Assembly: GCA_947167635.1 (NCBI GenBank)
Contig: CAMVIT010000011.1
Span: 1 to 59,854, forward strand
Source: F23-D06 sp947167635
Lineage (GTDB): Bacteria; Bacteroidota; Bacteroidia; Bacteroidales; WCHB1-69
Reading direction: 5' to 3'
DNA: 59,854 bases
Under the pieces are notes generated by a model that saw only the letters and a list, made by a program, of their open reading frames with translations, did not search any database and was not told where the DNA came from. The translations under genes and the position numbers were made by a program. Of this stretch, positions 1 to 8,090 are shown piece by piece. The stretch's first letter is position 1, and each line of letters starts with the position of its first letter.

Positions 1-678
1 GGTTGAAATGTCTGCGATTGCCAAAAAAACAAACTATTTTTTGAGCAGCCTACCCAGCAGGTCAAGGCCATTCCCGAGAACTGCTTCTATGGCTGCCATT
101 TGCTGAGCAGTGTCACGATGCCGCCCCAACTGGAAACGATAGGACAAGCTGCGTTTTTTGAAACGCCCATGCTGCAGGGGCTGTCTTTGCCCGCCACGGT
201 GTCGTATATCGGCAAGCAGGCATTCAGGACCCTTTCGGACAGGGGACTCAGGACATTAGACATTTATTGTGAACAACCCCCTGCTCTTGGCAGCGCGGTC
301 TTCAACACATCGGACTCCATCATCGTGCGGGTGCCGTGCGGAAGCACATCCCTCTATCAGCAAGCGCCCGGGTGGCAGAACTATTCCAACATCTACTATG
401 AGGAGTGCGTGGGGGTGAGGGAACCCACTTTGTATCAAGCCCGGGTGTATCCCAACCCAACAGGCAACACGCTGCACGTGGAGTGCGCCTCCTTCGCCGC
501 TGGTTCGCATTTGGAGATTGTTGATGCGTTGGGACACCGCATCCTGACTGCGCCAGTGCAGTCCGACAATACAATGGTTGACATCTCCCGTCTCAAGGAG
601 GGCGTGTACGTCCTGCTCATCCTGGACAACAACGGTGTCCAGTACAGGGAAAAAATTATCAAGGGTCATTCTTATTAA
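1..678 (+). CDS. BspA-type leucine-rich repeat surface protein, C-terminal part, T9SS cargo (5' end outside window)
   Basis: Only the 3' end is present. It encodes BspA/TpLRR-type repeats (AIPENCFYGC, TIGQAAFFETP, YIGKQAFRTL), then a linker with a CGSTSLYQQAPGW motif shared with the LRR gene at 4852. It ends in a type A T9SS sorting domain starting VYPNPTGNTLHVE and ending in a basic KIIKG tail. Such proteins cross the outer membrane by T9SS and usually sit on the cell surface. The reading frame is open only from base 7 because TGA lies at 4-6; a sensible upstream continuation (LKCLRLPKKQ) lies in another frame, so a frameshift in the A7 (23-29) or T6 (37-42) run is likely. The first in-frame ATG, at 100, falls inside the repeats and is not a real start. 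Confidence 0.8.
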
Positions 679-698
679 ATCTTTTAATACGACGAACA

Positions 699-3600
699 AT
701 GAAAAAGTTTATTTATTTAACGTTTTTCTTGGCATATATAATAAGTGCAAGTGGTCAAACACACATAAAGTATTGTTCAGACAGTATCCGGATAAAATAT
801 GCCACATTTGAACCAACAGAAACTAATAATATGAGTTTGGAGGATTTTTCGAGTTTTTATCTAAAACTCGGAAAAAACAATCAATTTGTGCCAACAGACA
901 CCTTTTACTCTCCAGATTCATCTTTCTATCATGTAAAATACAGACAATATTACGCTGGTTATTATGTCGAAAATTCAGTGATAACGTTGACATATCATAA
1001 CAAAAGTATTATTCGTTTCAATGGAAATTATTTGTACATCGACTCTCTTTCAACACAAACTGAATACACCATTGACGATGCCATTGTCTGTTATAAGAAT
1101 TACTATGGAAACATTAACGATTCCTGCTTTTACAATGTTATTCTACTGGTAACGGAGGACTTGTCTTTGACACCAAAAGCGGTGTTGAGTTTTAAGATAC
1201 AAAGCAATGTTTCAGAACTAATTGATAAAATATTATATGTTTCTGCCTCCGATTTGTCTTTTTTGAAAGAGAAAAATGCTCCAAGTTCCGGATTTAATGC
1301 CACATTTTATACTAAATACAATGGGATACAACAAGGTAATCATGTTGGATCAGATTCCACTTTTGTGTTGAAAGACTTTGATGCAGCCATTAGTCTTCTT
1401 AAAATTGACTCAGGAGTAACAAATCTGGGAACGGGTATTCCAAACACATTTTACAACAAAACAAATATTTGGAACCAATACTCTGACACAACATATCCAC
1501 AGCATATATTGGATGCTTATTGGGCCGCATGCCTTTTTTCGTACTATATGCAAAATACTTATCAATACCCTAAACATTATTTTCAGCGTTACTTGCATCC
1601 ATATTTTCATGAATATTTAGTCGACGACACAATGACTCGTGTCTATGTGGCCTTAAACACTTTCGTTGATAATACGATGTGGAAGCGACAGACTTATACA
1701 CCTCAATTTAAGACATATGGCGTTGATATTGTGAGAAATATAATTATAATAGGTGCTCCAGGACAAAACCATAATCCAAGAGCATCAATTGACGAAGTTG
1801 TTCATGAATTTGCTCATATATTCTCATATCAGTCATGGTCTCCCGAGTTGTCAACCTTTCCTGATTACATTTTGGATAATAGACTGGCAGAAGCCTGCGC
1901 AGACATTTGGTCTGCTGTTTTGACAAGTAAAGTCTATCCTGATAATGAGAACAAAATATGGAAAATTGGAGAGGATATAGTTCTTCCAAATTCTGGAAAT
2001 ACTTGTATTCGAAATTTAGCCAATCCATCAGACCCTTCAGCTGAAATTACGATGAACACGAATGCTTGTCAAGAACAAGAAGGAAATGCGTACGAACAGA
2101 GTGGCGTTATATCTCATTGGTTTTACCTTCTTACACATGGTCATGATGGTATGGGTTGTACAGGTGGTTGTTATGTTTTTCCTGCAATTCCCATAGATTC
2201 AGCTGCAAAACTATTATATTATTGTGAAACGGCAGGATATTTTGTTAACAACATGGATTATTCGGATATATGTCAAGCCACTATTGACGCTACAGAGAAT
2301 TTTAGTAACCCAGAAACAATACGCAATGCTGTAATTGGAGCATGGGCTGCTGTCGGAGTTAAACCGTGTGATATGGGTATTGAACAATACGGTTTGGATT
2401 ATTATTCCAACAATACTGGTGTTTACTTTGTTGATGGAGATTTGATTGTTGAATCCCAGCATACTCTTGTCGTGTCGGGCTCATTAAAAATGACCTCTTC
2501 CGCCCGTATCATCGTGCGTCCCGGCGGCAAGCTCATCGTGGATGGCGGCACCCTTACCTCCGCCTGCTCCGGCGAGATGTGGCAGGGCATCTTCGTGGAG
2601 GGCAACCGCAATCTGCACCAGACCGCCGCCAACCAGGGCACTGTGGTTCTGCGCAACGGGGCCGTGATAGAGAACGCACTGCGCGGCATCCGCACGGGCG
2701 CGCCAGGCGACAACTGGAACACCACAGGCGGCATCGTCCAATGCTCCAACAGCACGTTCCACAACAACCGCAAGTCCGTGGAGTTCCTCTCCTATGCGGA
2801 TGTCGTCAGCGGCACCACCGTCCGCGACAACTTCAGCGGCTTCTCCAACTGCACCTTCACCGTGGATAACGACAACCTCTTCGCCGCCAACAACACCTCC
2901 TTCGATGCCCATGCCACCCTGTGGGACGTGAAAGGCGTCACCTTCGAAGGCTGCACCTTCACCAACGCCACCACCGCCATGAACCCCGACAAGGGCTACG
3001 CCATCAAGTCCATAGACGCGGGATTCCGCGTGGCCACCCTGTGCGACATCGGGCTGTTGGACCCGACATCCGTCTGCCAGTGCCCCGAAAGACAGGCTAC
3101 GTACAGCCAGTTCAGCGGCTTTCTGACGGCCATCTCCGCCAGCACCTCGGGCAACACCTACTATGTTTTGGTTGACGAGGCGCAGTTCAGCAACAATGGC
3201 ACGGGAATCTACATCTCCGGCAACAACCACGTCACCGTGACGCGGAACGACTTCGACATGAACAGCCTGCCCGGCACCCTCACGGAGGGCACGGGCCTCT
3301 CTCTGAACAGCTGCTCGGGCTACTTGGTGGAGGAGAACAGCTTTCACCGCACCTCCCTGTCGGGCCCGTTCCCCTTCGAGGGGATATGTGTGACAAATTC
3401 CGGCAGTGCGGCAAACCTGCTGTACCGCAACGACTTCTCTCGTCTCAACAAGGCCGTGACAGTGGTGGGCACCAACAGGGGGATGAAGATCCCTGTGGGT
3501 CTTGAGTGCAGGTGCAACACGTTCTACGGCAACCAATACGACATTTATGTAGCCGCCAACTCGAACATGTCACCGCAGCAAGGCAGCGCCTCCGCGGGTG

Positions 3601-4694
3601 CGGACAACCAATTCTCGGGCACGACCGCCAGCAGCCTGTACAACGCCGGCAGCTATGCGATAACCTACTATAACAGCGGCACTGGCATCGTCCTCGTGCC
3701 CTACAATCCGACCTCCAATGTCACCGTTTGGAGCAATGCCGCCGCCAACCCGTGCCAGTCCACGCTGTGCGGCAGCGGGAATGTGCTTCCTCCTCCCGGT
3801 CCCATCAAGTCGCCGGATGCCGGCTACCTGGCGCTGAAGGCCCAGTACGACACGCTGCTGTCGGAATTCAAGTCGCGGGGCTACGCGGACATCGTGGCCG
3901 ACCCGTCGGAGGACCTCCATTCCCAGGCGGACATCCTGTCAGCCCGACTCGCTTTTGCGCAGCTCGGCGAGCTGGAGCGCGAGCTTCACATACGTTCCAA
4001 CAGCGCCGTGCGGGCCCTGCTTCGCGACACATTGCTGGACCTGCCGGCCTTGGAGAGCTGGTTCGCGGCCACGCCGGGGCTGTCAAGCCGTTACTCCCTG
4101 GCTGAAACCGAGTACCTTTCTGGCGAGAGCAATGCCCAGACCCTGCAGGGTGTCTCCGCGCTGTTAGAGACAGAAGAGGAGCGTGACGAGTATGACAACT
4201 ACATGGCGTTCAACGCCCTGAAGGAGGCCCTGTCGGGCTATCTTTACGGCCATGCCGACTGGCCTTCCGCCACGGGGACGCAAATCGCGGAGCTGCAGCG
4301 CATCGCCGACGCCAACACGGGCCGCTCCTCGGTGATGGCCCGCGGCGTGCTCTGCTTCTTCTTCGGAATCTGCGAGGATGAGGACTTCACCGTGATGGGG
4401 GATCCCCGCCATCTCGCCGCTACCGGGGAAAATGACATTTCATCTCATCATCAGGATGTGTCGATGAAACTCTACCCCAACCCCGCCACCAACACCCTCC
4501 ATGTGGAGTTCGAGGGCCTCGACGACCCGCAGGGCACCATTACCGTCGCTGACATCACCGGCGTGGTGGTGCAATATGTGGAAACGTCACAACATGGTGT
4601 CACCATCGACGTTTCGCACCTCACCCCGGGCCTCTATGTGGTCAGTTTCCGCAATAAGAACGGCGTGACGGTGAGGAAGTTTGTGAAAATGTAG
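699..4694 (+). CDS. Secreted thermolysin-like (M4) metalloprotease with beta-helix region and T9SS sorting domain
   Basis: 1331 residues. Residues 1-20 form a Sec signal peptide ending SASGQ. About 30-200 resembles an FTP/PepSY propeptide (YHVKYRQYYAGYYVEN). The catalytic part has the zinc motif HEFAH at 369-373 and a downstream EACAD at 398-402, matching the third ligand Glu and Asp of thermolysin. A QSGVISHWFYLL stretch at 467-478 matches the M4 C-terminal subdomain; the usual active-site His before it appears to be Tyr465. From about residue 590 the protein becomes a repetitive Asn/Thr-rich region typical of right-handed parallel beta-helices (to about 1010), then a helical segment (about 1045-1230), and a T9SS type A domain from KLYPNPATNTLHVE. 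The DNA changes sharply in composition near base 2470, exactly at the protease/beta-helix boundary. It is likely exported by Sec and T9SS as a surface or secreted protease. Substrate unknown. Confidence 0.82.
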   Translation: MKKFIYLTFFLAYIISASGQTHIKYCSDSIRIKYATFEPTETNNMSLEDFSSFYLKLGKNNQFVPTDTFYSPDSSFYHVKYRQYYAGYYVENSVITLTYHNKSIIRFNGNYLYIDSLSTQTEYTIDDAIVCYKNYYGNINDSCFYNVILLVTEDLSLTPKAVLSFKIQSNVSELIDKILYVSASDLSFLKEKNAPSSGFNATFYTKYNGIQQGNHVGSDSTFVLKDFDAAISLLKIDSGVTNLGTGIPNTFYNKTNIWNQYSDTTYPQHILDAYWAACLFSYYMQNTYQYPKHYFQRYLHPYFHEYLVDDTMTRVYVALNTFVDNTMWKRQTYTPQFKTYGVDIVRNIIIIGAPGQNHNPRASIDEVVHEFAHIFSYQSWSPELSTFPDYILDNRLAEACADIWSAVLTSKVYPDNENKIWKIGEDIVLPNSGNTCIRNLANPSDPSAEITMNTNACQEQEGNAYEQSGVISHWFYLLTHGHDGMGCTGGCYVFPAIPIDSAAKLLYYCETAGYFVNNMDYSDICQATIDATENFSNPETIRNAVIGAWAAVGVKPCDMGIEQYGLDYYSNNTGVYFVDGDLIVESQHTLVVSGSLKMTSSARIIVRPGGKLIVDGGTLTSACSGEMWQGIFVEGNRNLHQTAANQGTVVLRNGAVIENALRGIRTGAPGDNWNTTGGIVQCSNSTFHNNRKSVEFLSYADVVSGTTVRDNFSGFSNCTFTVDNDNLFAANNTSFDAHATLWDVKGVTFEGCTFTNATTAMNPDKGYAIKSIDAGFRVATLCDIGLLDPTSVCQCPERQATYSQFSGFLTAISASTSGNTYYVLVDEAQFSNNGTGIYISGNNHVTVTRNDFDMNSLPGTLTEGTGLSLNSCSGYLVEENSFHRTSLSGPFPFEGICVTNSGSAANLLYRNDFSRLNKAVTVVGTNRGMKIPVGLECRCNTFYGNQYDIYVAANSNMSPQQGSASAGADNQFSGTTASSLYNAGSYAITYYNSGTGIVLVPYNPTSNVTVWSNAAANPCQSTLCGSGNVLPPPGPIKSPDAGYLALKAQYDTLLSEFKSRGYADIVADPSEDLHSQADILSARLAFAQLGELERELHIRSNSAVRALLRDTLLDLPALESWFAATPGLSSRYSLAETEYLSGESNAQTLQGVSALLETEEERDEYDNYMAFNALKEALSGYLYGHADWPSATGTQIAELQRIADANTGRSSVMARGVLCFFFGICEDEDFTVMGDPRHLAATGENDISSHHQDVSMKLYPNPATNTLHVEFEGLDDPQGTITVADITGVVVQYVETSQHGVTIDVSHLTPGLYVVSFRNKNGVTVRKFVKM

Positions 4695-4703
4695 GGGAAC
4701 CTA

Positions 4704-4730
4704 TAGAGCCGCCACAATGTGACGGCTCTA
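4704..4730. repeat. Palindromic hairpin repeat, GTAGAG-CG family, copy 1
   Basis: Inverted repeat with 12-bp arms (TAGAGCCGCCAC / GTGACGGCTCTA, one G-U pair) around a 3-base centre, just after the metalloprotease stop. A near-identical copy lies at 6432-6464. There is no T-tract directly after it, so a terminator role is possible but not shown. Confidence 0.8.
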
Positions 4731-4806
4731 CACAATGTAAAATTGAACAATTACCGCAATAAACAATTTTTAACATAAAAGTAAATGAATCATGTTTGGA
4801 AAACAT

Positions 4807-4814
4807 TATCTTTG
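4807..4814 (+). promoter_or_regulatory. Bacteroidota -7 element (TATCTTTG)
   Basis: Matches TAnnTTTG, 37 bases before the start of the LRR gene at 4852. No TTTG is seen at the expected 19-21 base spacing upstream. Confidence 0.45.
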
Positions 4815-4837
4815 ACCCGTAAAATCAATTGAAACAG

Positions 4838-4844
4838 AAAGGAG
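4838..4844 (+). promoter_or_regulatory. Shine-Dalgarno-like AAAGGAG
   Basis: AAAGGAG ends 7 bases before the ATG at 4852. A strong Shine-Dalgarno sequence is uncommon in this phylum, and it fixes the start codon of the LRR gene. Confidence 0.6.
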
Positions 4845-4851
4845 TACCATT

Positions 4852-6405
4852 ATGAAAAAGTTGTCATCAATTTTCAGTTTTGTGATGGTGATGCTGCTGG
4901 GTTGTTTGTCGGCAAGCGCCCAGTACCATTACGATTTCAGCGCGGTGAACGCCGCTGGCGACACGCTGTGCTACAACATCACCTCCGACAGCACGGTGGA
5001 GGTGACCAGCTGCGCCGACACCGCCTACGTCCAAACCCCGTTCGGGCAGACTGTGGCTCCCGAATATTACCACTATGACCCCGTGGTTGAGATTCCCGCC
5101 TCGGTCTCCCACAACGGCGTGTCGTACCAAGTCACCAGAATCGGGAACAAGGCGTTCATCGGCCAGAAACTCATCCAGTCCGTAATCCTTCCCCCGAGCA
5201 TTACCTCCATCGGCAACTGCGCGATGCTGTCGTGCGATTCCCTCCGACAAATCAACCTGCCCAATGTGGAACAAATAGGAATAGAAGCCTTTCGCTACAC
5301 CCAGAGCCTCACGCATATAGACCTGCCCAACAGCCTGAGACAAATCGGCGAAGCCTGCTTCTACGGTTCCGGGCTGCAGGAGGTTGAGGTGCCCGGCAGC
5401 ATCGACACCATCCTGCCCCTCACGTTTGCTTATTGCACATCCCTGAGGCGCGTCGTTCTCCACGAAGGGCTGCGCGGAATCGGCGAACACGCCCTCTACT
5501 CGACCCAAACTGACACCCTGGTCTTCCCCCGGTCGATGCGTTGGGTGGAGCAACAAGAGGTGTTGGGCAATTATGAGACCCAGTTCAACCTGCCGCTCAG
5601 GCACCTCGAGTTCCAGTTCGACAGCGACCACCCCGATGAGAAGGTACACCTGGCAGAGGGATGCTTCTACTACTGCAATTATCTCAACACGCTTGTGCTG
5701 TCGGAAAACACCGAGCTCTCAGTCGGCTGTTTCGGAGATTGCATCGCCCTGACGACGCTTGTCGTGCCCGACGGCATCACCTCGATACCCACCAACTGTT
5801 TTGGAGGCTGCATCTCCTTGGAAACGGTCTCCTTGCCCAACTCGCTGGTATCCATCGGAGATAGGGCCTTCCAGGGCTGCCAGAATCTGAAGGAGATCAC
5901 CCTGCCCCCAAGTGTCACCGCCATAGGGGACCATGCTTTCAAATCGAGTACGTCGGGTTTGGACACGGTGACCCTTCTGTCCGCCGTTCCGCCCGCCCTT
6001 GGGGAGCAGGTCTTCCTTTCGAGCAGCAACCCCGACCGAGCCATCAGGTTCAACATCCCCTGTTATACCATGGGTGCATACACCTCCGCCCCCGGTTGGT
6101 CGGAGCTGGCCGCCAAGCCCAACGTCACCTTCCATGAGAATTGTGTCGGCATCGTGGGGCACGACATGGACAACAGCACGCATGTCTGGCCCAACCCCAC
6201 GGAAGGGCGTGTGCAGGTCCAAAGTGCAGGATCCGACATCCGGAGTGTGGAGGTGTACGACATCTCCGGCAGACAGCTTTTCTCCCTCACGGCGAACGGT
6301 ACCACGGCCGATGTCGATCTGTCGGGCATCGGAGCAGGCGTCTATCTGCTGCGCGTCACCCTGTCGGACGGCACCGTGACGAGTGAGCGGATTGTGAAAA
6401 AATAG
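4852..6405 (+). CDS. BspA-type leucine-rich repeat protein, T9SS cargo
   Basis: 517 residues with a signal peptide (residues 1-23, ending SASA, cleavage before Q). The body carries BspA/TpLRR repeats such as VTRIGNKAFIGQKL, SLRQIGEACFYGSGL, TSIPTNCFGGCISLE and TAIGDHAFKS, from about residue 85 to 375. A short linker (CYTMGAYTSAPGWSEL) is shared with the partial protein at 1-678. The C-terminus is a T9SS type A sorting domain (VWPNPTEGRVQV ... ERIVKK). BspA-like proteins are surface adhesins or host-binding proteins in oral and gut Bacteroidales; a role here is inference. It shares architecture with the 1-678 protein, so the two probably arose by duplication. Confidence 0.88.
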   Translation: MKKLSSIFSFVMVMLLGCLSASAQYHYDFSAVNAAGDTLCYNITSDSTVEVTSCADTAYVQTPFGQTVAPEYYHYDPVVEIPASVSHNGVSYQVTRIGNKAFIGQKLIQSVILPPSITSIGNCAMLSCDSLRQINLPNVEQIGIEAFRYTQSLTHIDLPNSLRQIGEACFYGSGLQEVEVPGSIDTILPLTFAYCTSLRRVVLHEGLRGIGEHALYSTQTDTLVFPRSMRWVEQQEVLGNYETQFNLPLRHLEFQFDSDHPDEKVHLAEGCFYYCNYLNTLVLSENTELSVGCFGDCIALTTLVVPDGITSIPTNCFGGCISLETVSLPNSLVSIGDRAFQGCQNLKEITLPPSVTAIGDHAFKSSTSGLDTVTLLSAVPPALGEQVFLSSSNPDRAIRFNIPCYTMGAYTSAPGWSELAAKPNVTFHENCVGIVGHDMDNSTHVWPNPTEGRVQVQSAGSDIRSVEVYDISGRQLFSLTANGTTADVDLSGIGAGVYLLRVTLSDGTVTSERIVKK

Positions 6406-6431
6406 AACCGTCAAAATGTAAAACCGTCATA

Positions 6432-6464
6432 ATGTAGAGCCGTCACATTGTGGCGGCTCTACAT
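6432..6464. repeat. Palindromic hairpin repeat, GTAGAG-CG family, copy 2
   Basis: Inverted repeat with 15-bp arms (ATGTAGAGCCGTCAC / GTGGCGGCTCTACAT, one wobble) and a 3-base centre ATT, downstream of the LRR gene. It matches the copy at 4704-4730 over the whole arm. It could also serve as a transcription end signal. Confidence 0.82.
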
Positions 6465-6531
6465 TTGGTTACCATGCCAACGTAAAATATATGGAAAAAA
6501 CGCAACCAACTGTTATTCAACAAATATTATG

Positions 6532-6539
6532 TAAATTTG
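6532..6539 (+). promoter_or_regulatory. Extended -7 element TAAATTTGCCGC
   Basis: TAAATTTG followed by CCGC, 26 bases before the ATG at 6566. It is one of the recurring TAnnTTTGC(C/A)GC motifs of this window. No clear -33 element. Confidence 0.55.
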
Positions 6540-6565
6540 CCGCGGATTCATAAAACTTCATAACT

Positions 6566-6940
6566 ATGAGAAAATTTCTGCCATTATTTTGGGCACTTGT
6601 GTTAGTAATGGCACTATCAAGTTGCCAAAGACAAAAAAAATGTGAATACGGGCAATACGGAACTTGGCTGTATCTTGAACCATCCAGAGGAGAGGTCGTA
6701 GGTTATTTTATTCCCGACAGCCCCAATCTTGACATTGATTCAGTATGTAAAATATTACTAAGCGCTGACTATTTTGAATGGACTTTTGCATTCTATCCCG
6801 TAAATGGCTATATCCCTAAAGAATACAGGACACATCCGAATGAGCCGATGCGTGTTCTTTGTACTATAGAATACTTTGTCAATTACCATAACTATTATGG
6901 GATTAAGCCTTCCAAGATTTTATGTATAGAAAAAATCTGA
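6566..6940 (+). CDS. Small lipoprotein of unknown function
   Basis: 124 residues. A lipoprotein signal peptide ends in the lipobox LSSC (Cys at residue 20), so the product is probably anchored in the membrane. The mature part has no family I recognise; it is rich in aromatic residues (YGQYGTWLYLEP, YFEWTFAFYP). The gene is AT-rich compared with the LRR genes upstream, and its TGA overlaps the ATG of the broken gene that follows (6940) by one base, which suggests they were once co-translated. Possibly horizontally acquired together with that gene. Confidence 0.65.
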   Translation: MRKFLPLFWALVLVMALSSCQRQKKCEYGQYGTWLYLEPSRGEVVGYFIPDSPNLDIDSVCKILLSADYFEWTFAFYPVNGYIPKEYRTHPNEPMRVLCTIEYFVNYHNYYGIKPSKILCIEKI

Positions 6941-7430
6941 TGGAAATGAAACATAGGCTTTATTTGATTTTTTTATTGTTTTCCAGCATTTCATTTGATT
7001 CTTTTGCGCAAAGCAGCAATTTTTATTTACAGAAGTGTTGTTGAAACCTAAAACAGAGTATGGCATTCAACCTATCATTGCTTTTTCAAATGGAACTCTA
7101 TCAATAAAAGAATCCACAGCATACAACACTTATGTGATGAATGTTTCGAATTGGGACAGCTTGTTTTACTTAAACAATCATCTTGAAATCCAGGCAAATG
7201 TGACAGGTCTGCAAAGTGCCAGCAGTTCAGAAGTACGCATTTATGGAGTTTCAGGAGGCATAAGGGTGACCGCCGAAAAAATGACAGGTCAAGAAGTGAT
7301 GGTGTAGAATATGTTAGGGCAAACTATGCTCAGCAAGCCTTTACAAAGGGGCAGGACCTTTATCCCCCTTCTTCCCGGGATTTATATAGTCCGAATAGGG
7401 AAAACGACCGAGAAAGTGATTGTAAGATAG
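6940..7430 (+). pseudogene. Broken T9SS cargo gene (frameshift plus in-frame stop)
   Basis: Three pieces read as one former gene. An ATG at 6940 opens a good signal peptide (LIFLLFSSISFDSFAQ), but this frame stops at 7044. The protein then continues in another frame from about 7020 (KPKTEYGIQPIIAFSNGT) to a TAG at 7305-7307. After that stop the same frame goes on with a T9SS sorting-domain end, NMLGQTMLSKPL ... GIYIVRIGKTTEKVIVR, ending at 7430. The TAG sits where the family motif V-Y-N-x-x-G-Q has Tyr, so it looks like a Tyr-to-stop change. It is a pseudogene unless both lesions are sequence errors. Confidence 0.72.
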
Positions 7431-7461
7431 TACCCAGTCTCAACCACCAACTCCCAATTTC

Positions 7462-7914
7462 TCATTCCTTCAGTTTCGAGTCAATAATGATGGTGACGGG
7501 CCCGTCGTTGACCAATTGCACCTGCATATTGGCGCCAAAGACTCCTTTTTTGACATTTTTGCCGCAATTTTCTGCCAAAAGGTCGCAATACCTTTCATAG
7601 AGAGGGATGGCCAATTCGTGGCCGGCGGCACGGATATAGGCCGGCCTGTTGCCCTTGCGGGTGGATGCCGTGAGTGTGAACTGCGATACGGCCAGTAGCT
7701 CGCCACCCACCTCTTTGACGGAAAGGTTCATCACCCCGTTTTCATCATCGAAAATACGAAGATTGGCGGTTTTGGCGGCCAGCCAAACTGCGTCGGGCTC
7801 GCTGTCGCCCTGCTCCACCCCCACGAGGATGAGCAGCCCCGGCCCAATGGCGGACACAGTATTGCCTTCGATGGTCACGTCGGCTGAGGTTACACGTTGG
7901 ATAACGATGCGCAT
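7462..7914 (-). CDS. dtd: D-aminoacyl-tRNA deacylase
   Basis: 150 residues, the normal length for DTD. It hydrolyses D-amino acids (and glycine) mischarged onto tRNA, acting in the cytosol as a dimer. The active-site motifs are both present: SQFTL at 77-81, and NDGPVT at 136-141 with the Gly-cis-Pro pair at 138-139. LRIFDDENGVMN (52-63) is also typical. The start ATG at 7914 lies one base from a 14-bp tandem-repeat array (7916-8034), so its promoter and leader must lie in or beyond the array. Confidence 0.95.
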   Translation of the reverse strand: MRIVIQRVTSADVTIEGNTVSAIGPGLLILVGVEQGDSEPDAVWLAAKTANLRIFDDENGVMNLSVKEVGGELLAVSQFTLTASTRKGNRPAYIRAAGHELAIPLYERYCDLLAENCGKNVKKGVFGANMQVQLVNDGPVTIIIDSKLKE

Positions 7915-7915
7915 T

Positions 7916-8034
7916 ATTAGTGAACAGTGATTAGTGAACAGTGATTAGTGAACAGTGATTAGTGAACAGTGATTAGTGAACAGTGATCAGTGATCAGTGA
8001 ATAGTGATTAGTGAACAGTGATTAGTAATCAGTG
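7916..8034. repeat. Tandem repeat, 14-bp unit ATTAGTGAACAGTG
   Basis: Five perfect units at 7916-7985, then degenerate units (7986-7999), a 7-bp half unit (8000-8006), one more perfect unit (8007-8020) and a variant (8021-8034). It fills the region upstream of dtd. The unit is not a multiple of three and has no spacer structure, so it is not coding and not CRISPR. Copy number could vary between strains. Confidence 0.92.
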
Positions 8035-8050
8035 AATTGAAATATCCCCT

Positions 8051-8090
8051 TTAATTTCTTAGTTTCTTAATTTCTTAATTTCTTAATTCC
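8051..8090. repeat. Tandem repeat, 8-bp unit TTAATTTC
   Basis: Five consecutive 8-bp units (TTAATTTC, TTAGTTTC, TTAATTTC twice, TTAATTCC) directly against the menA stop codon at 8091-8093. On the menA strand it gives an A/G-rich tail after the gene. Confidence 0.85.

Noticed and set aside
2484..3536. 350-codon open frame opposite the beta-helix part of the metalloprotease
   Set aside because: Only present in the GC-rich half, no signal or motif; the plus strand has a continuous secreted protein.
7916..8034. Possible CRISPR array
   Set aside because: Units are 14 bp and directly joined, with no unique spacers and no cas genes.
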